This document shows, one piece after another, positions 20,401-26,765 of a stretch of DNA of 64,000 nt. The notes beneath the pieces were generated by a model. It saw only the letters and a list, made by a program, of their open reading frames with translations. It did not search any database and was not told the DNA's origin. The position numbers were made by a program, and so were the translations under genes. How positions within the stretch are numbered: position 1 is the stretch's first letter; the number at the start of each line of letters is the position of its first letter. Source of the stretch: Micromonospora sp. WMMA1363 (lineage in GTDB: Bacteria; Actinomycetota; Actinomycetes; Mycobacteriales; Micromonosporaceae); assembly GCF_030345795.1 (NCBI RefSeq), contig NZ_JAUALB010000001.1, forward strand, positions 5,696,001 to 5,760,000. The letters run 5' to 3'.

Positions 20401-21248
20401 CGGCGAACGCGTTCCTGGACGCGGCGATGTCCCACCGGCGCGCGGCCGGCCTGCCTGCGCTGTCGCTGGCGTGGGGCCTGTGGGAGCGGGGCATCGGCAT
20501 GGCCACCCACCTCAGCGTCGTCGACCAGGCGCGGGCGAGCCGCGGTGGCGTCCTGGAGCTGAGCCGGGCCGAGGGGCTGGGCATGTTCGACGCCGCGCTG
20601 TGCCTGGACCAGGCGCTGCTGGTGCCGCTCAAGCTGGACCCGAAAGCGATGCGGGCGGACGCCGCAGCCGGTGGCGCGGTGCCGTCGCTGCTGCGCGGTC
20701 TGGTGCGCCCGGGCAGGCAACCGGCACGGGCGGCGGTCGCGGCGGGCGACAGCCTGGCCCGCTCGCTCGCCGGGCTCCCACCGGCCGACCAGGAAGCGCG
20801 GCTTCTGGACGTGGTCCGTGCTCAGGTCGCGGTCGTGCTGGGGCACGCGGACCCGCGGGACGTACGCGCGGACACCGCGTTCAAGGACGTCGGGTTCGAC
20901 TCGTTGACGTCGGTGGAGCTGCGCAACCGGCTGCGTGAGGCGACCGGGTTGAAGCTGCCGCCCACGCTGGTGTTCGACTATCCGAACCCGCTGGTGCTCG
21001 CCGGCTACCTGCGCACGCGACTGTGCCCGGACAACGCTGGGCCCGGCGCGGGCGCAGACGCGGACGAGGCGCGGCTGCGACAGGCCCTCGCGTCGGTCCC
21101 GCTGGCGCGGTTGCGGGCGGCGGGACTCGTCGACGCCCTGCTCGAACTGGCCGCCACGGGCGAGCCGGACGGCGGCGTCGGGGACGAGCCGGCGGTCGCC
21201 GACCTGGACGTCGACGACCTCGTGGAACTGGTGCTCGGCGGTGAGTAG
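5478..21248 (+). CDS. rifB: Rifamycin-type PKS RifB, modules 4-6
   Basis: About 5,256 aa in three modules, each KS-AT-DH-KR-ACP. The start chosen is ATG 5478, which has GGAGG at 5466-5470; an in-frame ATG at 5451 lacks a ribosome site. An N-terminal coiled-coil docking helix occupies about residues 1-35. Module 4: KS Cys 207 (in TMCSSS), AT Ser 653 and YASH 754, DH His 963 and Asp 1128, KR Tyr 1529, ACP Ser 1698. Module 5: Cys 1929, AT Ser 2379, YASH 2475, DH His 2681, KR Tyr 3247, ACP Ser 3419. Module 6: Cys 3651, AT Ser 4100, YGSH 4201, DH His 4407, KR Tyr 4973, ACP Ser 5142. All three ATs look methylmalonyl-specific. In rifamycin only module 4 dehydrates (C28=C29); DH5 and DH6 keep the HxxxGxxxxP motif although hydroxyls at C27 and C25 are expected. 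The C-terminal docking tail resembles that of RifA. Confidence 0.96.
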   Translation: MSAPDEQIVQALRASLKENARLQQENDAFAAAAAEPIAIVSMACRYAGGIRSPEDLWRVVTDGTDVYTGFPTNRGWDLEGLYHPDPDNPGTTYVREGAFLHDAGQFDAAFFGISPREALAMDPQQRQLLEVAWETFERAGVDPHSVRGGDVGVFAGIVHQDYAPDLSGHEGFLSLERALGTAGGVASGRVAYTLGLEGPAVTVDTMCSSSLVAVHLAAQALRRGECSMALAGGSTVMATPGGFVGFARQRGLAFDGRCKSYAAGADGSSWAEGVGVLLLERLSVARERGHRVLAVIRGSAVNQDGASNGLTAPNGPSQQRVIRKALASAGLDPSEVDTVEGHGTGTVLGDPIEAQALIATYGQGRDPQHPLWLGSVKSVIGHTQAASGVAGVIKTVLALRHRLLPATRHVDAPTPQVDWSAGAVELLTEARDWPRDGRPRRAGVSSFGASGTNAHLILEEAPEDETAPAESTPTGVVPLVVSANTAASLAAQAVRLASFVEGAEVPLAQLAGALVSGRATLAERAVVVAGSVGEATTGFAALAAGGTAPGLVTGSGAPGKVVWVFPGQGTQWVGMGRELLDSSVVFAERIAECAAELERWVDWSLVDVLRGDADPALMKRVDVLQPASFAVMVGLAAVWASVGVQPDAVVGHSQGEIAAACVAGALPLRDAARVVALRSQAIAATLSGRGGMASVALGESEVTERLTPWADRVEVAAVNGPSSVVIAGDADALDDALDLLDDQGVRVRRVAVDYASHTRHVEDLRDTLADALAGIGARAPEVPFYSTVTGGWIQGAGVVDSGYWYRNLRGQVRFGPAVADLIAQGHGVFVEISAHPVLVQPISEIVDRVGSDVVVTGSLRRDEGGPRRLLTSMAELFVRGVALDWAAILPSGATSAHVDLPTYAFDHQHYWLRMADSATDAASLGLVGADHPLLGAVLPLPQSDGLVFTSRLSLRTHPWLADHAIGGVVLVPGTVYVDLAVRAGDEFGFGVLEELVIEAPLVLPENGGVRLQVAVGGPGETGSRPVAVYSLREDGADEWTRHAVGLLSTTATPATGFDFTVWPPQGVRQVDIEGFYTDLVERGYAYGPAFQGLRAVWRRGDEVFAEVALPDDHREDAGTFGIHPALLDAALHTNAFANPDDDRKVLPFAWNGLVLHAVGAAALRVRVAPSGPDALSFQAADDTGALVVTMDSLVSLPVSAEQLETAAEESRDSLFRVEWVELPPATGEEPASPWVPVATAADVAALTRSTSVASTAVLHAVGDDDGPLALTTRVLAVVQAWLTGEGLEDSRLVVVTRGAVPAGDGAVRDPAGAAVWGLLRAAQAENPNRIVLVDTDPAGPDPMLAAALASGEPQLAVRGTTLRAPRLAQAGGQAPDAPAVFRPEGRVLVTGGTGSLGAVLARHLVSRHGVRRLVLAGRRGTAGQGVAELVAELTERGADVSVAACDVSDRESVAALLAEHQPTAIVHLAGVLDDGVIGALTPERLAGVFAPKVDAVRHLDELTRGSELDAFVVFSSAAALMGSAGQGNYAAANAFLDGVMAQRRAAGLPGLSLAWGLWEQATGLTAHLSAVDQARMSRGGVLALTPAEGVTLFDIGLCTDQALLVPIKLDLKALRAQAAAGGDVPHLLRGLVRVGRRVARAAAGDSGGLLRRLAGLAPEEQEKLLIGIVQAEAAGVLGFRGPELTQGTHKFTEIGFDSLTAVELRNRLSAATGVKLPATLIFDYPTPVALAGYLRGELGDTVAGAATTVTVAADLDEPIAIVGMACRLPGGVTDPDDLWRMVFDGRDGMSPFPDDRGWDLDGLFDADPDRPGTSYIRQGGFLAGAGLFDAGFFGISPREALAMDPQQRLLLEASWEALEQAGVDPTSVQGGDVGVFSGVSIHDYLESLSNMPAELEGFVTTATAGSVASGRVSYVFGFEGPAMTVDTACSSSLVATHLAAQALRQGECSMALAGGVAVMGSPVGVLGMSRQRGLAPDGRCKAFSADADGTVLSEGVAVVVLERLSVARERGHQVLAVIRGSAVNQDGASNGLTAPNGPSQQRVIRSALANAGLSASEVDAVEAHGTGTSLGDPIEAQALLATYGRDRDPDHPLWLGSLKSNVGHTQAAAGVASVIKMVQALRHGVLPPTLHVAEPTHQVDWSAGAVELLTEARDWSPNGRPRRVGVSSFGISGTNAHLIIEEAPADDVPAVPAQDVPDGVVPLVVSARSAASLTGQAGRLAAFLSGEAGVPLGRVAGALLSTRAALADRAVVVAGSTAEALAGLDALARGESGAGVVTGSAGGWGGLVWVFPGQGTQWVGMGRELLDSSPVFAERITECAAALQPWVDWSLVDVLRGHADPELTDRVDVLQPASFAVMVGLAAVWSSVGVVPDAVLGHSQGEIAAACVAGALSLEDAARVVALRSQAIATRLSGRGGMASVALGEDEAAARLAPWAGRVEVAAVNGPSSVVIAGDAEALAEAVVALGGRRVAVDYASHTRQVEDIEDTLAETLAGINAQAPAVPFYSTVSGEWIRDAGVVDGGYWYRNLRNQVRFGPAVADLVGQGHGVFVEVSAHPVLVQPITDVVDGIEADGLVTGTLRRDDGGVRRLMTSMAELFVRGVPVDWSGLLPPVTGRVELPTYAFDHRHYWLHTAVATDAPSLGLAGADHPMLGAVVRLPQSDGLVFTSRLSLRSHPWLADHEVGGEVVVPGAGLVELAVRAGDEAGCPVLAELAIETPLVVPAHGGVRVQVALSGPRENGVRAVDVYALREDTSDDGWTRHATGVLSNTPGTQDPFDVTAWPPPGARSVDVEALYADLAGHGFAYGQSFQAVRAAWQRDGEVFVDVALPEDRGGEATAFGVHPALLDAALHPALLDANEDGPQPGQPLDWRGVVLHAVGASALRVRLAPVGADSLALAAVDETGALVVTVDSLRFRAAPTEESAAAGAGTTPVNSLFQVEWTELPDGAGAPAVSWAPVTTAEDVTALTDAPAAVVLDAAGADDALTATARVLEVVRAWLTGSGVEDSRLVVVTRGAVPAGDGTVTEPAAAAVWGLVRAAQGENPDRIILLDLDPTAGEGAESVLGAVLASGEPQVAVRGTTRSVPRLARVARTTDAPAVFDPAGTVLVSGAGALGALVARHLVTRHGVRRLVLASRRGSAAEGMAELVAELSERGADVSVVACDMSERAEVAALLAAHRPSAVVHTAGVLDAGVIETVTPEKLARVFAPKVDAVRHLDELTRDLRLDAFVVYSSVSAVFMGAGSGSYAAANAFLDGLMAHRRSLGLPGLSLAWGLWDQATGMAAGTDELTRARMNRRGGLQLMSQAEGLELFDAALGAEQALLVPAKLDLRVVRADAAAGGAVPHMLRGLVGAGRRQARSGGAGGKRGRLAERLAGLTPADQLSLLLDLVRGQVAAVLGHSGAGAVRADAAFKEAGFDSLTSVELRNRLREATGLKLPATLVFDHPNPQVLARHLRDELGDAVPTTVPPPVLAADPEEPIAVVGMACRLPGGVAGPADLWRLVAERRDAVSGFPTDRGWDLEGLFDPDPERPGTSYTSRGGFLHEAGLFDAAFFGISPREALAMDPQQRLLLETSWEALEATGVDATSLKGSDVGVFTGVFGQGYVAPGADAVTPELEGFAGTGGSSSVASGRVSYVFGFEGPAITIDTACSSSLVAIHLAAQALRRGDCSMALAGGATVMANPGAFVEFSRQRGLAVDGRCKAFAAAADGTGWAEGVGVVVLERLSVARDRGHTVLAVLRGSAVNQDGASNGLTAPNGPSQQRVIRRALADAGLAPSEVDVVEAHGTGTALGDPIEAQALLATYGRDRDPGKPLWLGSLKSNIGHAQAAAGVAGVIKIVQALRHGMLPATLHVDAPTPEVDWSAGAVELLTEARDWPRNGRPRRAGVSAFGVSGTNAHLILEEAPQKAAPDPGQEASPDVLPVLVSARSGTSLAAQAGRLAEYLDGAGDVPLASVAGALVSGRAALSERAVVVAGSRAEATAGLAALARGEHAAGVVTGRAGTPGKVVWVFPGQGTQWAGMGRELLDSSPVFAGRIAECAAALQPWVDWQLIDVLRGEVEPEVLDRVDVLQPASFAMMVGLAAVWRSGGLRPDAVVGHSQGEIAAACVAGALSLQDAARVVALRSRAIATALSGRGGMASVALREDEAVARLAPWADLVQVAAVNSPTSVVVAGDARALDEALGSLAGDGVRVRRVAVDYGSHTSQVEALHDLLAESLADVRAQAPRVPFYSTVTGDWIREAGVVDGGYWYRNLRSQVRFGPAVADLIGQDHGVFVEISAHPVLVQPISEIVDDADVVVTGSVRRDDGGLRRLLTSMAELFVRGVAVDWTSVLPPVTERVELPTYAFEHRHYWLRQPTGTATDATSLGQAAADHPLLGAVVQLPRSDGMVFTSLLSVRSHPWLADHAVGGVVILPGSGLVELAVRAGDEVGCSVLDELLIEAPLVVPERGGVRVQVALSGPGADGVCTVEVYSRRDGGAGAWTRHATGALSATPSGSGTGFDFTAWPPRDAVPVDIEDFYADLAERGYGYGPAFRGLRAVWRRGDEVFAEVALPEDRRAEAGGFGVHPALLDAALQAATAGDTARQPGEAVLAFAWNGLVLHAAGAAALRVRLAPQGPDALAVEAADETGGPVLTMDSLVSRPVSVAHLEAAAHDVRDSVFRVDWAELPASAAQPMSSWAPVDTADEVRALAQGGDLPPVAVVDAAGGDGPLAVTSRVLEVVQAWLAAPRLEEVRLVVRTRGAVPAGGDHLVTDPAAAAVWGLVRSAQAENPDRIVLLDADPATGAGSDLVLAVGEPQLAVRGSALSVPRLARTGGQLQQLPVDFRPDGTVLVSGAGALGGLVARHLVTRYGVRRLVLASRRGRAADGVAELVADLTGQGADVSVVACDLSDRVQVAALLAEHAVTGVVHTAGVFDDGLIGGLTRERLAGVFASKVDAVRHLDELTRGLDLDVFVVFSSVAGVVGGGGQGSYAAANAFLDAAMSHRRAAGLPALSLAWGLWERGIGMATHLSVVDQARASRGGVLELSRAEGLGMFDAALCLDQALLVPLKLDPKAMRADAAAGGAVPSLLRGLVRPGRQPARAAVAAGDSLARSLAGLPPADQEARLLDVVRAQVAVVLGHADPRDVRADTAFKDVGFDSLTSVELRNRLREATGLKLPPTLVFDYPNPLVLAGYLRTRLCPDNAGPGAGADADEARLRQALASVPLARLRAAGLVDALLELAATGEPDGGVGDEPAVADLDVDDLVELVLGGE
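15092..15311 (+). repeat. KR5 copy of a 220-bp block identical to one in KR10
   Basis: Read base by base, 15092-15311 is identical to 41847-42066. After one mismatch a further 28 bases also match. It covers the catalytic core of the ketoreductase (Lys, Ser and Tyr region). Flanking KR sequence is clearly diverged, so this looks like recent gene conversion or recombination between modules 5 and 10. Confidence 0.9.
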
Positions 21249-21293
21249 CCCCGTGCGGACCGGCATCTGCTACCGAGTGATGGGGGGCATCTG

Positions 21294-24200
21294 GTGAGTG
21301 CGTCGTATGAGAGGGTCGTTGAGGCGCTGCGCCGGTCGGCGGCCGAGGTCGGCGAGCTGAAGAAGCGTAACCGCCAGCTCCTCGGCGCGTCCCGTGAGCC
21401 GATCGCCATCGTCGGGACGGCCTGCCGGCTGCCGGGTGGCGTAACCGGGCCCGCGGACCTGTGGCGGCTGGTGTCCGAAGGCCGGGACGCGGTGTCGGGC
21501 TTCCCGACGGACCGGGGCTGGGACCTGGAGACCCTGTTCGATCCGGACCCCGACCACCCGGGCACCTCGTACGTCAGCCGGGGCGGTTTCCTGTCCGAGG
21601 CGGGGCTGTTCGACGCGGGGTTCTTCGGGATCTCGCCGCGGGAGGCGTTGGCCATGGACCCGCAGCAGCGGCTGCTGCTGGAAGCCGCGTGGGAGACCTT
21701 CGAGAACGCCGCCGTCGATCCGACGTCGCTGAAGGGCGATGACGTCGGCGTGTTCGTCGGGGCGGCCCCGCAGGGCTACGGATCCGGTCCGATCGGGCCG
21801 GAGATGCAGAGCTTCGCGGGCACCGGGCTGGCGTCGAGCGTGGCCTCGGGCCGGGTGTCGTACGTGTTCGGTTTCGAGGGACCCGCGGTGACCATCGACA
21901 CCGCGTGTTCGTCGTCGTTGGTGGCGATGCACCTCGCGGCGCAGGCGCTGCGGCAGGGCGACTGCTCGTTGGCGCTGGCGGGCGGCGTGATGGTGATGTC
22001 CAGCCCCAACTCCTTCGTGGTGTTCTCCCGGCAGCGGGGGTTGGCCGCCGACGGGCGGTGCAAGGCGTACGCGGACGGCGCGGACGGGATGGGTCTGGCC
22101 GAGGGGGTCGGGTTGGTGCTGCTTGAGCGGCTGTCGGTGGCTCGGGAGCGTGGGCATCGGGTTCTGGCGGTGCTGCGGGGCAGTGCGGTGAACCAGGATG
22201 GCGCGTCGAACGGGTTGACGGCGCCGAATGGGCCGTCCCAGCAGCGGGTGATCCGTGCGGCGTTGCTCAACGCCGGGTTGGCGCCGTCCGAGGTGGATGT
22301 GGTCGAGGGGCATGGTACGGGTACGTCCCTGGGTGACCCGATCGAGGCGCAGGCGTTGCTGGCGACCTACGGCCAGGGCCGCGATCCCGGGAAACCACTG
22401 TGGTTGGGGTCGTTGAAGTCGAACGTCGGCCATGCGCAGGCCGCCGCAGGAGTGGCCAGCGTGATCAAGATGGTGCAGGCGCTGCGGCACGGGGTCATGC
22501 CGCTGAGCCTGCACATCGACGCTCCCAGCACCGGGGTGGACTGGTCGGCGGGGGCGGTGCGGCTGCTGACCGAGGCACGCCGGTGGCCGCGCGACGGACG
22601 CCCGCGCCGAGTCGGTGTGTCGTCGTTCGGGGTCAGCGGCACCAACGCTCACCTGATCATCGAGGAGGCGCCCGAGGAGACCGCCGACGAGATACCGGCC
22701 CACGGTGTGGTGCCACTCGTCGTGTCGGCTCGCAGCGCGGTGTCGCTGGCCGGCCAGGCGGATCGGCTGGCCGCGTTCGTCAAGACGGCGGCGGTGCCGC
22801 TGGCGGGCGTGGCCGGCGCGTTGGTCTCGGGCCGGGCGATGCTGGGCGATCGTGCCGTGGTGGTGGCCGGCTCGGTCGACGACGCGTTGACCGGGCTCGG
22901 TGCGCTTGCCCGCGGCGCGGACGCCGCCGGCGTGGTGACCGGCAGCGCCGGCGCGCCGGGCAAGGTGGTGTGGGTGTTCCCGGGTCAGGGTTCGCAGTGG
23001 GTCGGCATGGGTCGGGAGTTGCTGGGCTCCTCGCCGGTTTTCGCCAAGCGGATGTCGGAGTGTGCCGACGCCCTGGCGCCGTGGATTGACTGGTCGCTGG
23101 TGGACGTGCTGCGCGGCGAGGCCACTCCCGCGGTGCTGGACCGGGTCGACGTGGTGCAGCCGGCGAGCTTCGCGGTGATGGTGGGTCTGGCGGCGGTGTG
23201 GGCGTCGGTGGGTGTCGTTCCCGATGCCGTGTTGGGCCACTCGCAGGGGGAGATCGCGGCGGCCTGTGTGGCGGGGGCATTGTCCCTCGAGGATGCCGCC
23301 CGGGTGGTGGCGTTGCGTAGCCGAGCCATCGCCGTGGCGCTGTCCGGCCGGGGTGGGATGGTCTCGGTCGCGTTGAGCGAGGACGAGGCGGCCGCGCGGT
23401 TGCGTCCGTGGGCGGATCAGGTCGAGGTGGCGGCGGTGAACAGCCCGTCGTCGGTGGTTGTCGCCGGTGACGCCCGGGCGTTGGACGAGGCGCTGGCGTC
23501 GTTGGCGGGCCAGGGCGTCCGGGTGCGGCGGGTGGCGGTGGACTACGCGTCGCACACCCGGCACGTGGCGGACATCCGCGACGACCTCGCCGAGGCGCTG
23601 GCGGGGATCGTGGCGCAGGCGCCGGTGGTGCCGTTCCGCTCGACGGTGACCGGGGAGTGGATCCGGGAGGCCGGAGTCCTGGACGGCGGGTACTGGTACC
23701 GGAACCTGCGCGAGCAGGTCCGGTTCGCCCCGGCGGTGGCCGACCTGCTCGACCGGCGGTTCGGCACCTTCCTCGAGGTGAGTGCGCACCCGGTGCTGGT
23801 CCAGCCGATCAGCGAGATCGTCGACGACACCGACGTCGCGGTGACGGGAACGCTGCGTCGGGACGACGGTGGCCCGCGCCGGCTGCTCACCGCCATGGCC
23901 GAGCTGTTCGTCCACGGCGTACCCGTGGACTGGACCGCGATGCTGCCGGCCGGGGCGGCGTCGGCGCGGGTGGAGTTGCCGACCTATGCCTTCGACCACC
24001 GGCACTACTGGCTCCGGACGGCCGAGGCGGCGACCGATGCGGCCTCGCTGGGCCAGTCCGTGACGGATCATCCGCTGTTGAGCGCGGTCGTGCCGTTGCC
24101 CACGTCGGACGGGGCGGTGTTCACCTCGTGCCTGTCGTTGCGCTCGCAGCCGTGGCTGGCCGATCACGCGATCGGTGGTGTGGTGCTCTTTCCCGGCACC

Positions 24201-26729
24201 GGCCTCGTCGAGCTGGCCCTGCGTGCCGGCGACGAGATCGGTTGCCCGGTGCTGAACGAACTCGTGACGGAGGCTCCGCTGGTGGTGCCCGAGCACGGCG
24301 GCGTTCGGCTCCAGGTCGCGGTCGGCGGACCGGACGACACCGGCGCGCGTCCCGTGGATGTGTACTCGCTGCGCGAGGACGGCGCCGACGAGTGGACGCG
24401 GCACGCCACCGGTGTGCTGTCGGCGGCGGCGCCCGGTGACACCGGCACCGGGTTCGACTTCGCGGCGTGGCCGCCCTCGGGCGCGCAGCGGGTCGAGGTC
24501 GGCGACCTCTACCCCGACCTGGCCGAGCGTGGTTACGCGTACGGGCCCGCGTTCCAGGGGGTGCGTGCGGTGTGGCGGCGGGGTCAGGAGGTGTTCGCCG
24601 AGGTCGCCCTGCCCGAGGAGCACCGTGGGGACGCCGCCGGGTACGGCATCCACCCCGCGTTGCTGGACGCGGCCCTGCAGACCGGCACCGTCGCCGCCGC
24701 GGCGGCCGGGACGGACGAGCAACCGGGACGGGCGGTGATGCCGTTCGCGTGGAACAGGCTCGTGCTGCACGCCGTGGGCGCGTCGGCGTTGCGGGTCCGG
24801 GTCGCGCCGGCCGGTCCCGACGCGATGACCGTCGAGGCCGCCGACCAGACCGGCGGCCCCGTCCTGACGATGGACTCGTTGGTGTTGCGGGCCGTGCCCA
24901 CCGAACCGGCGGACCCGGCTGGTGTCGGCTCGCTGTTCCAGGTCGACTGGGTCGAACTACCCGCGGTCGCGGGGCAGCCGTCGCCGTCGTGGGTGGCGGT
25001 GGCCACCGCCGACGACGTGGCCGCCCTGACCGATTCGCCGGCGGTGGCGGTCCTGACGGCGGTCGGCGAAGGGGACGCGTTGGCCGTGACGTCGCGGGTC
25101 CTGTCGGTCGTGCAGCAGTGGTTGGCGGCAGCCGAACTGGACGGGTCGCGGCTCGTGGTGGTCACCCGGGGCGCGGTGCCCGCCGGCGACGGCGTGGTCA
25201 GCGATCCCGCCGCGTCGGCGGTGTGGGGTCTGGTACGTGCCGCGCAGGCCGAGAACCCGGACCGGTTCGTGCTGCTGGACTGCGATCCGGCCGCCACCGA
25301 CGGACCGGAGGCGGTGCTGGGTGCGGTGCTGGCCAGTGCCGAACCGCAGGTCGCGGCGCGCGGGCTGACCCTGTCCGTACCGCGCCTCGCCCGCGCCACC
25401 CGGGCCGTGGACTCCCCGGCCGGGTTTGGCCCGGACTCGACGGTGCTGGTCTCGGGCGCCGGGTCGTTGGGTGCGTTGGCGGCCCGCCGCCTGGTCGCCC
25501 GGCACGGTGTGCGGCGGTTGGTGCTGGCCAGCCGCCGGGGCCGCGACGCCGACGGGGTGGCGGACCTGGTCGCCGAGTTGACCGGGCTGGGCGCCGACGT
25601 GTCGGTACGGGCCTGTGACCTGGCCGACCGGGCTCAGGTGGCGGCCCTGCTGGCGGAGCAGGGTCCGACTGCCGTCGTACACACGGCGGGCGTGTTCGAC
25701 GCCGGGGTGGTCGGGGCGTTGACCCCGGACAAGCTAGCCAGGGTGTTCGCACCGAAGGTCGATGCGGTACGGCATCTGGACGAGCTGACCCGCGCCCTCG
25801 CCCTCGACGCGTTCGTCGTCTACTCGTCCGCCTCATCGATCTTCATGGGCGCGGGCAGCGGCGGCTACGCGGCCGCCAACGCGTACCTGGACGGCCTGAT
25901 GGCGCACCGCAGGGCGGCGGGCCTGCCGGGCCTGTCGCTGGCCTGGGGACCGTGGCAGCAACTCACCGGTATGGCGGACACCATCGACGACCTCACCCTG
26001 GACCGGATGAGCCGGCGTGAGGGGCGCGGGGGAGTGCTGGGTCTCGGGTCCGAGGACGGCATGGATCTGTTCGACGCCGCCCTGGCTTGCGAACCGGCGC
26101 TGCTGGTGCCGGTCGAGCTGGACCTGCGGCAGGTGCGTGCGGAGGCCGCCGTCGGCGGCGTACCGCACCTGCTGCGCGGCCTGGTCCGGATGGGTCGGCA
26201 GTCGGCGCGGGCGGTGTCCGGTGGGGACGGTGGGCTGGCCCGCCGGCTCGCCGAACTCGCACCGGCCGGCCGGGAGGCACTGCTGTTGGACCTGGTGCGT
26301 GCCCAGGTCGCGGTCGTGCTCGGGCACGCCGATGCGGGCGCCGTTCGGGCGGACGCGGCGTTCAAGGACGCCGGCTTCGACTCGCTCACGTCGGTGGAGC
26401 TGCGCAACCGGCTGCGCGAGGCGACCGGCCTGAAACTGCCGGCCACCCTGGTGTTCGACTACCCGAACGCGCAGGCTCTCGCCCGGTTCTTGCGTGCTGA
26501 ACTCGCCGTCGACGAGATGTCCGCGGTCGACTCCGTACTGGCCGATCTCGCCGGCCTGGAGTCGGCGATCGGGTCCGTGGCCGACGACGAGGCCCGCGAG
26601 CGGATCACCGTGCGCCTGCGGGACCTGCTGGCCGCGGCCGAGGCGGCTGCCGATCCGGACCCGTCCGACGACGACCTCGACGCGGCCAGTGACGAGGAGC
26701 TTTTCGCGCTCGTCGACCGCTTCGCCTGA
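21294..26729 (+). CDS. rifC: Rifamycin-type PKS RifC, module 7
   Basis: 1,811 aa, one complete module KS-AT-DH-KR-ACP. The start is GTG 21294 behind a G-rich ribosome site; the upstream ATG at 21280 is closed by a stop after five codons. An N-terminal docking helix covers about residues 1-35. KS Cys 205 (DTACSSS), AT Ser 650 in GHSQGE and YASH at 751 (methylmalonyl), DH His 958 in an intact HxxxGxxxxP, KR Tyr 1525 (in GSGGYAAAN, with an FDA rather than LDD motif), ACP Ser 1697. The C-terminus carries a helical docking region ending in an acidic segment, a different class from the RifA and RifB tails. In rifamycin this module makes the C23 alcohol, so the intact-looking DH is expected to be skipped. 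Large stretches of KS7 and AT7 are duplicated exactly in RifD. Confidence 0.96.
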   Translation: MSASYERVVEALRRSAAEVGELKKRNRQLLGASREPIAIVGTACRLPGGVTGPADLWRLVSEGRDAVSGFPTDRGWDLETLFDPDPDHPGTSYVSRGGFLSEAGLFDAGFFGISPREALAMDPQQRLLLEAAWETFENAAVDPTSLKGDDVGVFVGAAPQGYGSGPIGPEMQSFAGTGLASSVASGRVSYVFGFEGPAVTIDTACSSSLVAMHLAAQALRQGDCSLALAGGVMVMSSPNSFVVFSRQRGLAADGRCKAYADGADGMGLAEGVGLVLLERLSVARERGHRVLAVLRGSAVNQDGASNGLTAPNGPSQQRVIRAALLNAGLAPSEVDVVEGHGTGTSLGDPIEAQALLATYGQGRDPGKPLWLGSLKSNVGHAQAAAGVASVIKMVQALRHGVMPLSLHIDAPSTGVDWSAGAVRLLTEARRWPRDGRPRRVGVSSFGVSGTNAHLIIEEAPEETADEIPAHGVVPLVVSARSAVSLAGQADRLAAFVKTAAVPLAGVAGALVSGRAMLGDRAVVVAGSVDDALTGLGALARGADAAGVVTGSAGAPGKVVWVFPGQGSQWVGMGRELLGSSPVFAKRMSECADALAPWIDWSLVDVLRGEATPAVLDRVDVVQPASFAVMVGLAAVWASVGVVPDAVLGHSQGEIAAACVAGALSLEDAARVVALRSRAIAVALSGRGGMVSVALSEDEAAARLRPWADQVEVAAVNSPSSVVVAGDARALDEALASLAGQGVRVRRVAVDYASHTRHVADIRDDLAEALAGIVAQAPVVPFRSTVTGEWIREAGVLDGGYWYRNLREQVRFAPAVADLLDRRFGTFLEVSAHPVLVQPISEIVDDTDVAVTGTLRRDDGGPRRLLTAMAELFVHGVPVDWTAMLPAGAASARVELPTYAFDHRHYWLRTAEAATDAASLGQSVTDHPLLSAVVPLPTSDGAVFTSCLSLRSQPWLADHAIGGVVLFPGTGLVELALRAGDEIGCPVLNELVTEAPLVVPEHGGVRLQVAVGGPDDTGARPVDVYSLREDGADEWTRHATGVLSAAAPGDTGTGFDFAAWPPSGAQRVEVGDLYPDLAERGYAYGPAFQGVRAVWRRGQEVFAEVALPEEHRGDAAGYGIHPALLDAALQTGTVAAAAAGTDEQPGRAVMPFAWNRLVLHAVGASALRVRVAPAGPDAMTVEAADQTGGPVLTMDSLVLRAVPTEPADPAGVGSLFQVDWVELPAVAGQPSPSWVAVATADDVAALTDSPAVAVLTAVGEGDALAVTSRVLSVVQQWLAAAELDGSRLVVVTRGAVPAGDGVVSDPAASAVWGLVRAAQAENPDRFVLLDCDPAATDGPEAVLGAVLASAEPQVAARGLTLSVPRLARATRAVDSPAGFGPDSTVLVSGAGSLGALAARRLVARHGVRRLVLASRRGRDADGVADLVAELTGLGADVSVRACDLADRAQVAALLAEQGPTAVVHTAGVFDAGVVGALTPDKLARVFAPKVDAVRHLDELTRALALDAFVVYSSASSIFMGAGSGGYAAANAYLDGLMAHRRAAGLPGLSLAWGPWQQLTGMADTIDDLTLDRMSRREGRGGVLGLGSEDGMDLFDAALACEPALLVPVELDLRQVRAEAAVGGVPHLLRGLVRMGRQSARAVSGGDGGLARRLAELAPAGREALLLDLVRAQVAVVLGHADAGAVRADAAFKDAGFDSLTSVELRNRLREATGLKLPATLVFDYPNAQALARFLRAELAVDEMSAVDSVLADLAGLESAIGSVADDEARERITVRLRDLLAAAEAAADPDPSDDDLDAASDEELFALVDRFA
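22022..22403 (+). repeat. KS7 copy of a 382-bp block identical in KS8
   Basis: 22022-22403 matches 27500-27881 with no difference that I can find, including synonymous positions. It spans the KS region from just after the active-site Cys segment through the HGTGT active-site His motif. Sequence on both sides diverges. Confidence 0.9.
22798..23920 (+). repeat. AT7 copy of a 1,123-bp block identical in AT8
   Basis: 22798-23920 matches 28282-29404 without a detected mismatch. It covers nearly all of the methylmalonyl-type acyltransferase, from the KS-AT linker to just before the post-AT linker. The preceding linker and the following dehydratase differ between the modules. A block this long and exact points to recent duplication or gene conversion. 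Confidence 0.9.
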
Positions 26730-26765
26730 CCACCGCACACGGACATCTCCTGGGAGCTGAGTTCA